Made by a program: the position numbers and the translations under genes. From assembly GCF_009932725.1 (NCBI RefSeq), contig NZ_BLJU01000023.1:1-64000 (forward strand): a stretch of DNA of 64,000 bases, given 5' to 3'. Under the pieces are notes generated by a model that saw only the letters and a program-made list of their open reading frames with translations, was not told the origin of the DNA and ran no database searches. The stretch comes from Pseudomonas yangonensis. Lineage in GTDB: Bacteria > Pseudomonadota > Gammaproteobacteria > Pseudomonadales > Pseudomonadaceae. Shown in pieces: positions 16,233 to 25,456 of this stretch (position 1 is its first letter; each line of letters begins with the position of its first letter).

Positions 16233-16261
16233 CTTGAATACGGCGTAATCGTCCTTATCTA
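16233..16261 (+). promoter_or_regulatory. Sigma-32 heat-shock promoter of clpB
   Basis: CTTGAAT at 16233-16239, a 13-bp spacer, then CCTTATCTA at 16253-16261, close to the consensus CTTGAAA / CCCCATNTA. It lies about 70 bp before the clpB ATG, as expected for a heat-shock gene. Confidence 0.75.
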
Positions 16262-16331
16262 GTCTTCATCTCGGCGGGTATCAGTATTCGGGGATGTAGT
16301 CCCGGCCTGCCATTCTGGAGGAAGGACATTT

Positions 16332-18896
16332 ATGCGTATCGATCGTTTGACCAGCAAGTTGCAACTTGCACTCTCCGACGCCCAGTCCCTGGCCGTGGGC
16401 ATGGACCACGCCGCCATCGAACCGCTGCACCTGATGCAGGCCTTGCTGGAACAGCAGGGCGGCTCGATCAAGCCGCTGCTGATGCAGGTGGGCTTCGACA
16501 TCAATAGCCTGCGCCAGGGCCTGACCCGCGAGCTGGACCAGCTCGGCAAGCTGCAGAACCCAACCGGCGACATCAACCTGTCGCAGGACCTGGCGCGCCT
16601 GCTCAATCAGGCCGACCGCCTGGCACAGCAGAAGGGCGACCAGTTCATTTCCAGCGAGCTGGTGCTGCTCGCCGCCATGGACGAGAACACCAAGCTGGGC
16701 AAGCTGCTGCTTGGCCAGGGCGTGTCGAAGAAGGCGCTGGAAAATGCCATCGCCAACCTGCGTGGCGGCCAGGCGGTGAATGATCCCAACGTCGAGGAGT
16801 CGCGCCAGGCGCTGGACAAGTACACCGTCGACCTGACCAAGCGCGCCGAGGAGGGCAAGCTCGACCCGGTGATCGGCCGTGACGACGAGATTCGCCGCAC
16901 CATCCAGGTGCTGCAACGGCGCACCAAGAACAACCCGGTGCTGATCGGCGAGCCCGGTGTGGGCAAGACTGCCATCGCCGAAGGCCTGGCCCAGCGCATC
17001 GTCAATGGCGAGGTGCCCGATGGCCTCAAGGACAAGCGCCTGCTGTCGCTGGACATGGGCTCGCTGATCGCCGGCGCCAAGTTCCGCGGCGAATTCGAGG
17101 AGCGCCTGAAGGCCGTGCTCAACGAGCTGTCCAAGCAGGAAGGGCGCATCATTCTGTTCATCGACGAGCTGCACACCATGGTCGGCGCCGGCAAGGCCGA
17201 GGGCGCCATGGACGCCGGCAACATGCTTAAGCCGGCCCTGGCCCGTGGTGAGCTGCACTGCGTCGGCGCCACCACGCTGGACGAGTACCGCCAGTTCATC
17301 GAGAAGGACGCCGCGCTGGAGCGCCGCTTCCAGAAGGTGCTGGTGGACGAGCCGAGCGAGGAAGACACCATAGCCATCCTGCGTGGCCTCAAGGAGCGCT
17401 ACGAGGTGCACCACGGCGTGACCATCACCGACGGCGCGATCATCGCCGCGGCCAAGCTCAGCCATCGCTACATCACCGACCGCCAGCTGCCGGACAAGGC
17501 CATCGACCTGATCGACGAGGCCGCCAGCCGCATCCGCATGGAGATCGACTCCAAGCCGGAGGAACTAGACCGTCTGGATCGCCGCCTGATCCAGCTGAAG
17601 ATCGAACGCGAGGCCTTGAAGAAGGAAGACGACGAGGCGACCAAGAAGCGCCTGGTCAAGCTGGAAGAAGACATCGCCAAGCTGGAGAAGGAATACGCCG
17701 ACCTGGATGAGATCTGGAAGTCGGAGAAGGCCGAGGTGCAAGGCTCGGCGCAGATCCAGCAGAAGATCGAGCAGGCCAAGACCGAGCTGGAGGCCGCGCG
17801 GCGCAAGGGCGACCTCAACCGCATGGCCGAGCTGCAGTACGGGGTGATCCCGGATCTGGAGCGTAGCCTGCAGATGGTCGACCAGCACGGCAAGAGCGAG
17901 AACCAGTTGCTGCGTAACAAGGTCACCGACGAGGAAATCGCCGAGGTCGTGTCCAAGTGGACCGGCATTCCGGTGAGCAAGATGCTCGAAGGCGAGCGCG
18001 AAAAACTGCTGAAGATGGAAGGCCTGCTGCACCAGCGGGTGATCGGCCAGGACGAAGCGGTGGTGGCCGTGGCCAACGCTGTGCGCCGTTCCCGCGCAGG
18101 CCTGGCCGACCCCAACCGGCCGAGCGGCTCGTTCCTCTTCCTCGGCCCGACCGGGGTGGGCAAGACCGAGCTGTGCAAGGCGCTGGCCGAGTTCCTCTTC
18201 GACACCGAGGAAGCGCTGGTGCGCATCGACATGTCCGAGTTCATGGAGAAGCACAGCGTCGCCCGCCTGATCGGTGCGCCGCCCGGCTATGTCGGCTACG
18301 AGGAGGGCGGTTACCTGACCGAGGCGGTGCGGCGAAAGCCGTATTCGGTGGTGCTGATGGACGAGGTGGAGAAGGCTCACCCCGATGTGTTCAACGTGCT
18401 GCTGCAGGTGCTCGAAGACGGTCGCCTGACCGACAGCCACGGGCGCACCGTGGACTTCAAGAACACGGTGATCGTGATGACTTCCAACCTCGGCTCGGCG
18501 CAGATCCAGGAGCTGGTCGGCGACAAGGAAGCGCAGCGCGCGGCGGTGATGGACGCGGTGAGCAGCCATTTCCGTCCGGAGTTCATCAACCGTATCGACG
18601 AGGTGGTGGTGTTCGAGCCGCTGGGCCGCGAGCAGATCGCCGGTATCGCCGAGATCCAGCTCCAGCGCCTGCGTGGCCGCCTGACCGAGCGCGAGCTGAG
18701 CCTGGAGCTGACGCCGGAGGCGCTGGACAAGCTGATCGCCGTCGGTTACGACCCGGTGTATGGTGCGCGCCCGCTCAAGCGTGCAATCCAGCGCTGGATC
18801 GAGAACCCGCTGGCGCAGCGCATCCTGGCCGGTGACTTCGCCCCGGGGGCGCAGGTCAAGGCCAAGGTGGAGGGCGAGGACATCGTCTTCGCCTGA
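16332..18896 (+). CDS. clpB: ATP-dependent disaggregase ClpB
   Basis: 854 residues, the usual ClpB length. An N-terminal Clp repeat domain (1-145) is followed by AAA+ domain 1 with Walker A GEPGVGKT and FIDELHTMVGAG. The long coiled-coil middle domain (about 410-520, rich in Glu/Lys) distinguishes ClpB from ClpA and ClpC. AAA+ domain 2 has Walker A GPTGVGKT and MDEVEKAH. It works with DnaK-DnaJ-GrpE, encoded at 30.6-34.5 kb, to rescue aggregated proteins. GGAGGAAGG precedes the ATG. A sigma-32 promoter lies upstream and a strong terminator downstream, so it is a single-gene unit. Confidence 0.98.
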   Translation: MRIDRLTSKLQLALSDAQSLAVGMDHAAIEPLHLMQALLEQQGGSIKPLLMQVGFDINSLRQGLTRELDQLGKLQNPTGDINLSQDLARLLNQADRLAQQKGDQFISSELVLLAAMDENTKLGKLLLGQGVSKKALENAIANLRGGQAVNDPNVEESRQALDKYTVDLTKRAEEGKLDPVIGRDDEIRRTIQVLQRRTKNNPVLIGEPGVGKTAIAEGLAQRIVNGEVPDGLKDKRLLSLDMGSLIAGAKFRGEFEERLKAVLNELSKQEGRIILFIDELHTMVGAGKAEGAMDAGNMLKPALARGELHCVGATTLDEYRQFIEKDAALERRFQKVLVDEPSEEDTIAILRGLKERYEVHHGVTITDGAIIAAAKLSHRYITDRQLPDKAIDLIDEAASRIRMEIDSKPEELDRLDRRLIQLKIEREALKKEDDEATKKRLVKLEEDIAKLEKEYADLDEIWKSEKAEVQGSAQIQQKIEQAKTELEAARRKGDLNRMAELQYGVIPDLERSLQMVDQHGKSENQLLRNKVTDEEIAEVVSKWTGIPVSKMLEGEREKLLKMEGLLHQRVIGQDEAVVAVANAVRRSRAGLADPNRPSGSFLFLGPTGVGKTELCKALAEFLFDTEEALVRIDMSEFMEKHSVARLIGAPPGYVGYEEGGYLTEAVRRKPYSVVLMDEVEKAHPDVFNVLLQVLEDGRLTDSHGRTVDFKNTVIVMTSNLGSAQIQELVGDKEAQRAAVMDAVSSHFRPEFINRIDEVVVFEPLGREQIAGIAEIQLQRLRGRLTERELSLELTPEALDKLIAVGYDPVYGARPLKRAIQRWIENPLAQRILAGDFAPGAQVKAKVEGEDIVFA

Positions 18897-18916
18897 TCGT
18901 TTGCCGCGTAAACACG

Positions 18917-18946
18917 AAGGCCCGCCAAATCGGCGGGCCTTTGCTT
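18917..18946 (+). terminator. Rho-independent terminator after clpB
   Basis: AAGGCCCGCC, loop AAATC, GGCGGGCCTTTGCTTT, 21 bp after the stop. Confidence 0.85.
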
Positions 18947-18948
18947 TC

Positions 18949-19008
18949 GTAGCCCGGATGAAATCCGGGGAGTCGGCGTCAGGTTTTCCCCGGATTGCAT
19001 CCGGACTA
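18949..19008. repeat. REP-type element (CCGGATTGCATCCGG family)
   Basis: GTAGCCCGGATGAAATCCGGGG at its left end and CCCCGGATTGCATCCGGACTA at its right end form nested and outer inverted repeats. The core is shared with 10510-10557. Confidence 0.7.
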
Positions 19009-19026
19009 TGGTGCTGCGCGTTTCGT

Positions 19027-19080
19027 GTAGGAGCGGCTTCAGCCGCGATTTTTCTCGTTCGCGGCTAAAGCCGCTCCTAC
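19027..19080. repeat. Pseudomonas REP palindrome (GTAGGAGCGGCTTCAGCCGCGA family)
   Basis: GTAGGAGCGGCTTCAGCCGC is followed, after a short AT-rich loop, by GCGGCTAAAGCCGCTCCTAC. Each arm is itself palindromic. This is a widespread intergenic REP/BIME-type repeat of the genus. It lies between the convergent clpB and dld genes, beside a second REP family. Confidence 0.85.
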
Positions 19081-19096
19081 GTATGGACTCAGCGTC

Positions 19097-20809
19097 TTAG
19101 CAACAACCACCCCAATGCTTCTTCTTCGAGGTATGGCCGATGCCGGGGTTGAAGGTGTTGGTCGGGTCGAGCTCGCGGTAGAAACCGGCCAGCGCCGGCT
19201 TGGCCACGTACAGGTGGCCGACGTTGTGCTCGGCCGGGTACTCGGCGCGGCGTGCATCCAGCAGTTTCCACATGCGGTGCTCCATCTCGATCGGGTCGAT
19301 GCCCTTTCTGACGATGTAGTCCTGATGGAACACATGGCAGAAGAAGTGCCCGTAGTAGAGCTTGTGGATGATCTGCTCTTCCATCTCCTGCGGCAGTGTC
19401 TCGACCCAGTCGCGGTCGTTGCGGCGTAGGGCGATGTCCAGGGCGAGGATGTCTTCGACGCTGCTGCGGTGTGCCTCGCGGTAGCGAATGGCCGCGCCGG
19501 CGATGGCGAAGCGGTGCAGGAAGGCCTTGCGCCCTTCCTCGGCGTCGCATTCGAAGTAGGCGCCGCTGGCGCTGCCGCTGAAGTACTCGGTGAGGAAGGC
19601 GCGGGTCTGCTCCAGGGTGTCGTTGGAGACACGCACCAGCAGGTGATGCTCGAAGCGGTCACGGTACTCGCGCATGCGCGCGGGCAGGTGGCTGGGCAGC
19701 AGGTTCATCAGCGCCTGGATCACCTTGTCGGTCACCCCGCGCAGGCCGAAGCGCTCGAAGAAACCGTCGACCCGGCTCTTCATGGCGAAGGCGGCCGGCA
19801 CCCTGGCGGTGCCGAATTTGTCGATCACCAGGAAGGTGTCCTTGCCGTATTTTTCGCCAATGTCGAAGGCGGTGCGGTGGATGTACTCGCCGGCAATCGG
19901 CAGGCGTGGCAGTTTGGCCAGCAGGTGGCGGCGCACTTCGGTCAGATCGTGCGGGTCGTTGCTGCCGATGTAGAACACCGTGCTCGGCTCCTTCGGGAAG
20001 GTGTCCAGGCGCACGGCGAACAGACACAGCTTGCCGGCCGAGCCGGAAGCCTCGAACAGACGAGACGGGTCTGCGTTGAAGCGCGCCGGGGTGTCGGCGT
20101 CGACATCGCGCACGTGCTCGCCGTAGCGCGCGTCGGAAGCCTTGGCATGCTCCTCGTTGCGCACCTGCTGCGGCGTATAGTCGCCGTTCTGCAAGCGGGT
20201 GAGGATCTCCTCGGGATTGTCGCCCAGCTCGATCCCCAGATGGTTGACCAGTTCCAGCGAGCCGTCATCCTTCACCTGCGCGTACAGCGCCAGTTCGGTG
20301 TAGGCCGGGCCGCGGCGTACCAGGGCGCCGCCGGAGTTGTTGCAGATGCCGCCGAGCACCGAAGCGCCGATGCAGGACGAGCCGATCACCGAATGCGGTT
20401 CGCGATTCAGCGGCGCCAGGGCCTGCTCCAGGCGATCCAGGGTGGCGCCGGGCAGACAGACTACCTGCTGGCCATCGTTGATCAGCTGCACGCCCGTGAT
20501 GCGCAGGGTGCTGATCAGCACGATCTCGCGGTCGTAGTCGTCGCCGTCCGGGGTGGAGCCCCCGGTCAGGCCGGTGTTGGCCGCCTGCATGATGACGATG
20601 CGATCGGCCGCCACCGCCGCCTGCAGGATGCGCCACTGTTCCAGCAGCGAGCCCGGGCGTACCACCGCCAACACATTGCCCTCACCGGTTCGATGGCCCT
20701 TGCGAAAGCGCCGCGTCGATTGTTCATCGGTCAGCACGTGGCTGGCACCGACAATCTGGCGCATCTGCGCCAGCAGGGCGTCGCGGGTGATGGTGGCGGC
20801 AGCAGTCAT
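19097..20809 (-). CDS. dld: Quinone-dependent D-lactate dehydrogenase
   Basis: A 570-residue FAD enzyme of the E. coli Dld type. The N-terminal FAD-binding (PCMH) domain shows VLAVVRPGS, NTGLTGGSTPDG and GGICNNSGG. The C-terminal half is the membrane-associating lactate dehydrogenase domain. It oxidises D-lactate to pyruvate and passes electrons to the quinone pool at the inner membrane. It starts 4 bp after lldD, its SD (GGAG) lying within the last lldD codons, so it is translated from the same lldPD-dld message. The C-terminus ends in CC, like many members of this family. Confidence 0.95.
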   Translation of the reverse strand: MTAAATITRDALLAQMRQIVGASHVLTDEQSTRRFRKGHRTGEGNVLAVVRPGSLLEQWRILQAAVAADRIVIMQAANTGLTGGSTPDGDDYDREIVLISTLRITGVQLINDGQQVVCLPGATLDRLEQALAPLNREPHSVIGSSCIGASVLGGICNNSGGALVRRGPAYTELALYAQVKDDGSLELVNHLGIELGDNPEEILTRLQNGDYTPQQVRNEEHAKASDARYGEHVRDVDADTPARFNADPSRLFEASGSAGKLCLFAVRLDTFPKEPSTVFYIGSNDPHDLTEVRRHLLAKLPRLPIAGEYIHRTAFDIGEKYGKDTFLVIDKFGTARVPAAFAMKSRVDGFFERFGLRGVTDKVIQALMNLLPSHLPARMREYRDRFEHHLLVRVSNDTLEQTRAFLTEYFSGSASGAYFECDAEEGRKAFLHRFAIAGAAIRYREAHRSSVEDILALDIALRRNDRDWVETLPQEMEEQIIHKLYYGHFFCHVFHQDYIVRKGIDPIEMEHRMWKLLDARRAEYPAEHNVGHLYVAKPALAGFYRELDPTNTFNPGIGHTSKKKHWGGCC

Positions 20810-20813
20810 GGGA

Positions 20814-21953
20814 TCAACGCTCCTTTACCAGCAAATCCGAGGTGATCTCGGCGATGGACTTGGCGCCAGTCAGGACCATGGCCACGCGCATTTCCTTCTC
20901 GATCAGATCGAGCAGATTGCTTACGCCGGCGCCACCGGCTGCGGCCAGGGCGTAGAGGAAGGCGCGGCCGAGCAGCACGGTGTCGGCGCCGAGAGCAATC
21001 ATGCGCACCACGTCCAGGCCGGTGCGGATGCCGGAGTCGGCGAGAATCTTCAGGTCGCCCTTGACCGCGTCGGCGATGGCCGGCAGTGCGCGGGCGCTGG
21101 ACAGTACGCCGTCGAGCTGGCGACCGCCATGGTTGGAAACGATGATGCCGTCGGCACCGAAGGTCACCGCGTCGCGGGCGTCCTCAGGGTCGAGGATGCC
21201 CTTGATCACCATCGGGCCGTCCCAGAAGTCGCGGATCCATTCCAGATCCTTCCAGGAGATCGACGGATCGAAGTTGGCGCCCAGCCAGCCGATGTAGTCG
21301 GCCAGGCCGGTGGGATTGCCGCGGTAGGCGGAGATGTTGCCCAGGTCGTGCGGCTTGCCCATGAGGCCGACGTCCCAGGCCCACTGCGGATGAGTCATGG
21401 CCTGCAGCATGCGGCGCAGCGCCGCGTTCGGGCCGCTCATGCCGGAGTGGGCGTCGCGGTAGCGAGCGCCGGGCACCGGCATGTCCACGGTGAACACCAG
21501 GGTCGAGCAGCCAGCGGCCTTGGCGCGCTCCAGGGCATTTTTCATGAAGCCGCGATCTTTCAGCACATAGAGCTGGAACCACATGGGCCGGTCGATGGCC
21601 GGCGCCACCTCCTCGATCGGACACACCGACACGGTGGACAGGGTAAAGGGAATACCCTTGGCCGCTGCCGCCTTGGCTGCCTGCACCTCGCCGCGACGGG
21701 CGAACATCCCGGTCAGGCCGACCGGCGCCAGACCTACCGGCATCGCCATCTTCTCGCCGAACAGCTCGGTGGACAGGTCCAGTTCGGACATGTTCTTCAG
21801 CACGCGCTGGCGCAGTTCGATATCCGACAGGTCAGCGACGTTGCGGCGCAGGGTGTGCTCGGCGTAGGCACCGCCATCGGCGTAATGGAACAGGAAGGGC
21901 GGCAGCTTGCGCTCGGCGGCGGCGCGATAGTCGGTGGAGGCAGAAATGATCAT
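20814..21953 (-). CDS. lldD: L-lactate dehydrogenase (FMN, quinone-dependent)
   Basis: 379 residues, matching LldD. It begins MIISASTDYRAAAERKLPPF and contains the FMN-dependent alpha-hydroxyacid dehydrogenase signature SNHGGRQLDG with the catalytic His. It also has VKGILDPEDA and ILADSGIRTG. It oxidises L-lactate to pyruvate at the cytoplasmic membrane. The ATG at 21953 was chosen over an in-frame extension to 21998 because it matches the family N-terminus. It lies between lldP and dld in one operon, about 80 bp from lldP. Confidence 0.96.
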   Translation of the reverse strand: MIISASTDYRAAAERKLPPFLFHYADGGAYAEHTLRRNVADLSDIELRQRVLKNMSELDLSTELFGEKMAMPVGLAPVGLTGMFARRGEVQAAKAAAAKGIPFTLSTVSVCPIEEVAPAIDRPMWFQLYVLKDRGFMKNALERAKAAGCSTLVFTVDMPVPGARYRDAHSGMSGPNAALRRMLQAMTHPQWAWDVGLMGKPHDLGNISAYRGNPTGLADYIGWLGANFDPSISWKDLEWIRDFWDGPMVIKGILDPEDARDAVTFGADGIIVSNHGGRQLDGVLSSARALPAIADAVKGDLKILADSGIRTGLDVVRMIALGADTVLLGRAFLYALAAAGGAGVSNLLDLIEKEMRVAMVLTGAKSIAEITSDLLVKER

Positions 21954-22000
21954 GGGCTCATCCTGTTGCTGAAAAGGGGAAGCGTAGCCTGACGGCAAGA

Positions 22001-22019
22001 GCCCCGGCCAAGCCGGGGC
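22001..22019 (-). other. Intra-operon hairpin between lldP and lldD
   Basis: GCCCCGGC-CAA-GCCGGGGC, a perfect 8-bp stem 18 bp after the lldP stop. On the coding strand it is followed by TCTTGCCG, not a full T tail. It is more likely an mRNA-stabilising or partial termination hairpin than a true terminator. Confidence 0.6.
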
Positions 22020-22037
22020 GCTTTCGAGTGATGCGGA

Positions 22038-23729
22038 TCAGTGCACCAGCGGGTCGCTGACACCCAGCACGTAGATCGCGACCATTGCGATGATGCCGGT
22101 GAACAGCACGTAGTACAGCGTCGGCCAGATGGTCTTGCGCAGCGTACTGCCTTCGCGGCCGAGCAGGCCAACGGTGGCCGAAGCGGCAACCACGTTGTGG
22201 ATCGCCACCATATTACCGGCAGCGGCGCCCACGGCCTGGACCGCGACGATAAGCGCGCTGGAGATGCCCAGGCTGCTGGCCACGCCGAACTGGAACTGGC
22301 TGAACATCATGTTGCTGACAGTGTTGGAGCCGGCGATGAAGGCGCCCAGTGCGCCGATGCTCGGTGCCAGCAGCGGGTAGATGCCGCCAACGCTGTCGGC
22401 TACCCAACGGGCCATGAGGATAGGCATGCTGGACAGTTCCGCGCCGTTGACCCCGGAGTTGATCAGGATGCGCACCATCGGCACGGTGAACAGCAGCACG
22501 AAGCCGGCGCTGAGCAGTACGCTGGAGGATTCCTTCACCGCCTTGCCCAGATCACGTGCCTTCATGCCGTGCAGGAAGAAAGTGGCCAGGACCACGGCGA
22601 CCAGAATGCCACCCGGCAGGTACAGCGGCTGGAAGTTGGCGCTGATCCCGGTTTCGCCGAGCAGATCGGGGAAGTTCACCACCACCGCCTTCAGGGCGTT
22701 GCCGACGTCCGGGAAGACGCGGCTGACCACCAGCAGGGCGCCGACCAGTACGTAGGGCAGCCAGGCGCGCAGGGAGCTCATCGGTTTGGCAGCGAGCTCG
22801 TCCAGCTTCATCTCGACAGTGCCCAGCCACTCGCTCGGCCACTTGTCCGCCGGGGCGAAGTCCCAGGTCTTCTTCGGTACCAGGAAGCCGAAGCGGGCAG
22901 CGCTGGTGACGATGGCCAGGCCGATCAGGCCGCCCAGCAGCGACGGGAATTCCGGGCCGAGGAACACGCCGGTGAAGACGTACGGCACGACGAAGGCCAG
23001 GCCGGCGAAGATGGCGAACGGCAGCACTTCCAGGCCGGCTTTCCAGCTTTTCTCCTGACCGAAGAAACGGGTCAGCATCATCGCCATGATGGTCGGCATG
23101 ATCACCCCGACAGTGGCGTGGATGATCGCCACTTCACTGGTGATCAGTTGCAGGAACTGCGCCCAGGACGAGCCCTGTTCGGCCAGTTGCGCACCGATGG
23201 TGGCGGTATCCAGGCCGGTGTTGAGGCCGACGATGATCGGCGTGCCGACCGCACCGAAGGAGACCGGTGTGCTCTGCACCAGCATGCCCATCAGCACCGC
23301 GGCCATGGCCGGGAAACCGATGGCCACCAACAGCGGAGCGGCGATGGCCGCCGGCGTGCCGAAGCCCGAGGCGCCTTCGATGAAGCAGCCGAACAGCCAG
23401 GCGATGATGATGGCCTGGATGCGGCGGTCGGGGCTGATGGTGGTGAACCCGGCGCGAATCGCGGTGATGCCTCCGGAGTGCTTGAGGGTATTCAGCAGCA
23501 GGATCGCGCCGAAGATGATCCACAGCAGGCCCAGCGTGATCAGCAGGCCTTGCAGCGTGGAGGCGAGAACGCGGTTGAGGGTCATGTCCCAGGCGAACAG
23601 GCCGACCGCGGCAGTGAGTAGATAAACCAGCGGCATGGCGTGCTTGGCCGGCCAGCGCAGGTCGATCAGCAGAATGGCTGCAAGCAGGATCGGCGAAAAC
23701 GCCAGCAGGGCGAGAATTCCGTTGGACAT
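22038..23729 (-). CDS. lldP: L-lactate permease
   Basis: A 563-residue polytopic inner-membrane transporter of the LctP/LldP family with about 12-14 hydrophobic segments. It carries the family-typical GCFIEGASGFGTPAAIAAPLL and SNTVSNMMFSQFQFGVA. It imports lactate (and probably glycolate) with protons. It is the first gene of the lldP-lldD-dld operon and is divergent from lldR. GGAG lies before the ATG. An LldR-type palindrome lies about 120 bp upstream at 23849-23867. Confidence 0.96.
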   Translation of the reverse strand: MSNGILALLAFSPILLAAILLIDLRWPAKHAMPLVYLLTAAVGLFAWDMTLNRVLASTLQGLLITLGLLWIIFGAILLLNTLKHSGGITAIRAGFTTISPDRRIQAIIIAWLFGCFIEGASGFGTPAAIAAPLLVAIGFPAMAAVLMGMLVQSTPVSFGAVGTPIIVGLNTGLDTATIGAQLAEQGSSWAQFLQLITSEVAIIHATVGVIMPTIMAMMLTRFFGQEKSWKAGLEVLPFAIFAGLAFVVPYVFTGVFLGPEFPSLLGGLIGLAIVTSAARFGFLVPKKTWDFAPADKWPSEWLGTVEMKLDELAAKPMSSLRAWLPYVLVGALLVVSRVFPDVGNALKAVVVNFPDLLGETGISANFQPLYLPGGILVAVVLATFFLHGMKARDLGKAVKESSSVLLSAGFVLLFTVPMVRILINSGVNGAELSSMPILMARWVADSVGGIYPLLAPSIGALGAFIAGSNTVSNMMFSQFQFGVASSLGISSALIVAVQAVGAAAGNMVAIHNVVAASATVGLLGREGSTLRKTIWPTLYYVLFTGIIAMVAIYVLGVSDPLVH

Positions 23730-23848
23730 TGGGAGTTACTCCACACGAGCGCGCGACTGGCGCGGCAGGGATGAGGCGTTATCGAACAGGCTTGCAGCGC
23801 GTAGGGCTGTCATGGCGAGACCTCGATGGTTTGTTGTTCTTGTTGGTT

Positions 23849-23867
23849 AAATTGGTAAGACCAATTT
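23849..23867. promoter_or_regulatory. LldR-type operator upstream of lldP
   Basis: AAATTGGT-AAG-ACCAATTT is a perfect 19-bp palindrome and contains TGGTAAGACCA, an exact match to the FadR-subfamily GntR consensus TNGTNNNACNA. It lies in the divergent lldP/lldR gap, as expected for the lactate-responsive repressor. Confidence 0.8.
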
Positions 23868-23998
23868 ACAAAGTAGCGGGCTCAGGTTAAAAGTTGCTCA
23901 ATAGGCTGTCAAATCGAGATGCTAAGACTTTGGTCGTATAGTGCTGGCTTGTTCCGCCTGGATGAGCGCTATAGGCTTGCGCCATTGGGCCTGAAGCC

Positions 23999-24009
23999 TG
24001 GTCAAACCA
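23999..24009. promoter_or_regulatory. Second LldR-type operator at the lldR start
   Basis: TGGTCAAACCA again matches TNGTNNNACNA exactly. It lies just before the lldR SD and start, within a wider inverted repeat CCATTGG (23982-23988) / CCAATGG (24007-24013). It could mediate autoregulation or looping with the site 145 bp away. Confidence 0.65.
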
Positions 24010-24024
24010 ATGGAGATGTGGGTG

Positions 24025-24792
24025 ATGGAAGTAGGACTGGTGCGGCAGCGACGTCTTTCGGATGACATCGTTGCGCAGCTGGAAACCATGATTCTCGAGG
24101 GCACCTTGCGTGCCGGCGAGAGGCTGCCTGCCGAGCGTGCGCTGGCGGAGCAGTTCGGCGTTTCCCGCCCGTCCCTGCGCGAAGCGATTCAAAAATTGGT
24201 GGCCAAGGGGCTGTTGGTCAGTCGCCAGGGTGGCGGCAACTACGTGGCCGAAACCCTTGGCTCGACCTTCAGCGACCCGTTACTGCAGCTGCTGGAGAAC
24301 AAGGAGGATGCGCAGCGCGATCTGCTGGAGTTTCGCCATACGCTGGAGGGTTCCTGCGCCTATTACGCGGCCCGACGGGCGACCGATATCGACCGGCAGC
24401 GCCTGGCCGAGGCGTTCGAGGCGTTGCAGGATTGCTATGCGCGGGTTGGCAAGGTGACGCGTGCGGAGGAGGGCGCTGCCGATGCGCGTTTCCACCTGGC
24501 GATTGCGGAGGCCAGCCACAATGCCGTTCTGCTGCATACCATTCGCGGCCTGTTCGACCTGCTTAAACGCAACGTCGTGACCAATATCGGCGGCATGTAT
24601 GCCCAGCGCGAAGAGACACGCGACATGCTGATCGGTCAGCACCGCGCGTTGTACGAGGCGATCATCGAAGGGCGTGCGGAAGATGCGCGCGATCTGTCCA
24701 ACCAGCACATCGATTACGTGCAGGAAGTGCTTTCGGAAGTTCAGCTGGAAGCTCAGCGCGTGGCGCGAGCGCAAAGGCGGCAGGGGCTGTAG
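24025..24792 (+). CDS. lldR: GntR/FadR-family transcriptional regulator LldR
   Basis: About 255 residues. The N-terminal winged helix (LETMILEGTLRAGERLPAERALAEQFGVSRPSLREAI; read as two parts) is the GntR signature. The C-terminal all-helical FCD domain has the metal/ligand histidines (DARFHLAIAEASHN, GQHRALYEAI). In known systems LldR represses lldP-lldD-dld and is released by lactate. Divergence from lldP and two GntR-type palindromes in the gap support this. Three in-frame ATGs exist (24010, 24016, 24025); 24025 has GGAG at 9 bp, while 24010 has no SD and abuts an operator. Confidence 0.92.
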   Translation: MEVGLVRQRRLSDDIVAQLETMILEGTLRAGERLPAERALAEQFGVSRPSLREAIQKLVAKGLLVSRQGGGNYVAETLGSTFSDPLLQLLENKEDAQRDLLEFRHTLEGSCAYYAARRATDIDRQRLAEAFEALQDCYARVGKVTRAEEGAADARFHLAIAEASHNAVLLHTIRGLFDLLKRNVVTNIGGMYAQREETRDMLIGQHRALYEAIIEGRAEDARDLSNQHIDYVQEVLSEVQLEAQRVARAQRRQGL

Positions 24793-24846
24793 AACCGCGT
24801 GCAGCGGCGATAATGCCAGACATTATCGCCTTCGCTTGAGGCGCGC

Positions 24847-25329
24847 TTAGTCGTCCTTGCCCTTGCTGCGCATGGCGCGCTGGACTTCGCGGTTGGCGTC
24901 GCGCTCTTTCTCGACATGACGCTTGTCGAAGTCCTTTTTGCCCTTGGCCAGGGCGATCTCGCACTTGACCAGGTGCTGTTTCCAGTACAGCGACAGGGCC
25001 ACGCAGGTGTAGCCTTTCTGCTGCACGGCACCGAACAGCTTGTCCAGCTCACGCTTGTTCAGGAGCAGCTTGCGCGTGCGGATCGGGTCTGCGATGACGT
25101 GAGTGCTGGCGGTCTTCAGTGGGGTGATATGCGCCCCCATCAGCCAGGCCTCGTCGTCCTTGAGCAGCACGTAGCTGTCGACCAGTTGTGCCTTGCCGGC
25201 GCGCAGGCTTTTCACTTCCCAGCCGGCCAGGGCGACGCCCGCCTCGAACTTCTGTTCGACGAAATAATCGTGCAGCGCTTTTTTATTCAGCGCGATGGTG
25301 CCTTGAGGATGTTTCTTTTGCTTAGCCAT
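24847..25329 (-). CDS. smpB: SsrA-binding protein SmpB
   Basis: 160 residues, the standard length. It begins MAKQKKHPQGTIALNKKALHDY and has VALAGWEVKSLRAGKAQL and YWKQHLVKCEIALAKGKKDFDKR, the conserved SmpB core and basic tail. It delivers tmRNA to stalled ribosomes for trans-translation. The start at 25329 was preferred to an extension to 25368, which has no family support. It is convergent with lldR and divergent from the transporter. Confidence 0.96.
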   Translation of the reverse strand: MAKQKKHPQGTIALNKKALHDYFVEQKFEAGVALAGWEVKSLRAGKAQLVDSYVLLKDDEAWLMGAHITPLKTASTHVIADPIRTRKLLLNKRELDKLFGAVQQKGYTCVALSLYWKQHLVKCEIALAKGKKDFDKRHVEKERDANREVQRAMRSKGKDD

Positions 25330-25456
25330 AGGGCGCGCATTATAGGGAGTCGCCGGCGCCTGCGCCATGGGGCTTTACCGAGCCAAACTTGAGCCCATGC
25401 CTCGAATCTCCGACAATGCGCGATCTTTTTTCCCGCAATCTGGGGTCTTGGCCGCA

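Noticed and set aside
22041..23621. A 526-codon plus-strand frame across lldP
   Set aside because: Antisense to a clear membrane transporter; rich in His, Gln and Asp, as expected for the reverse of hydrophobic codons.
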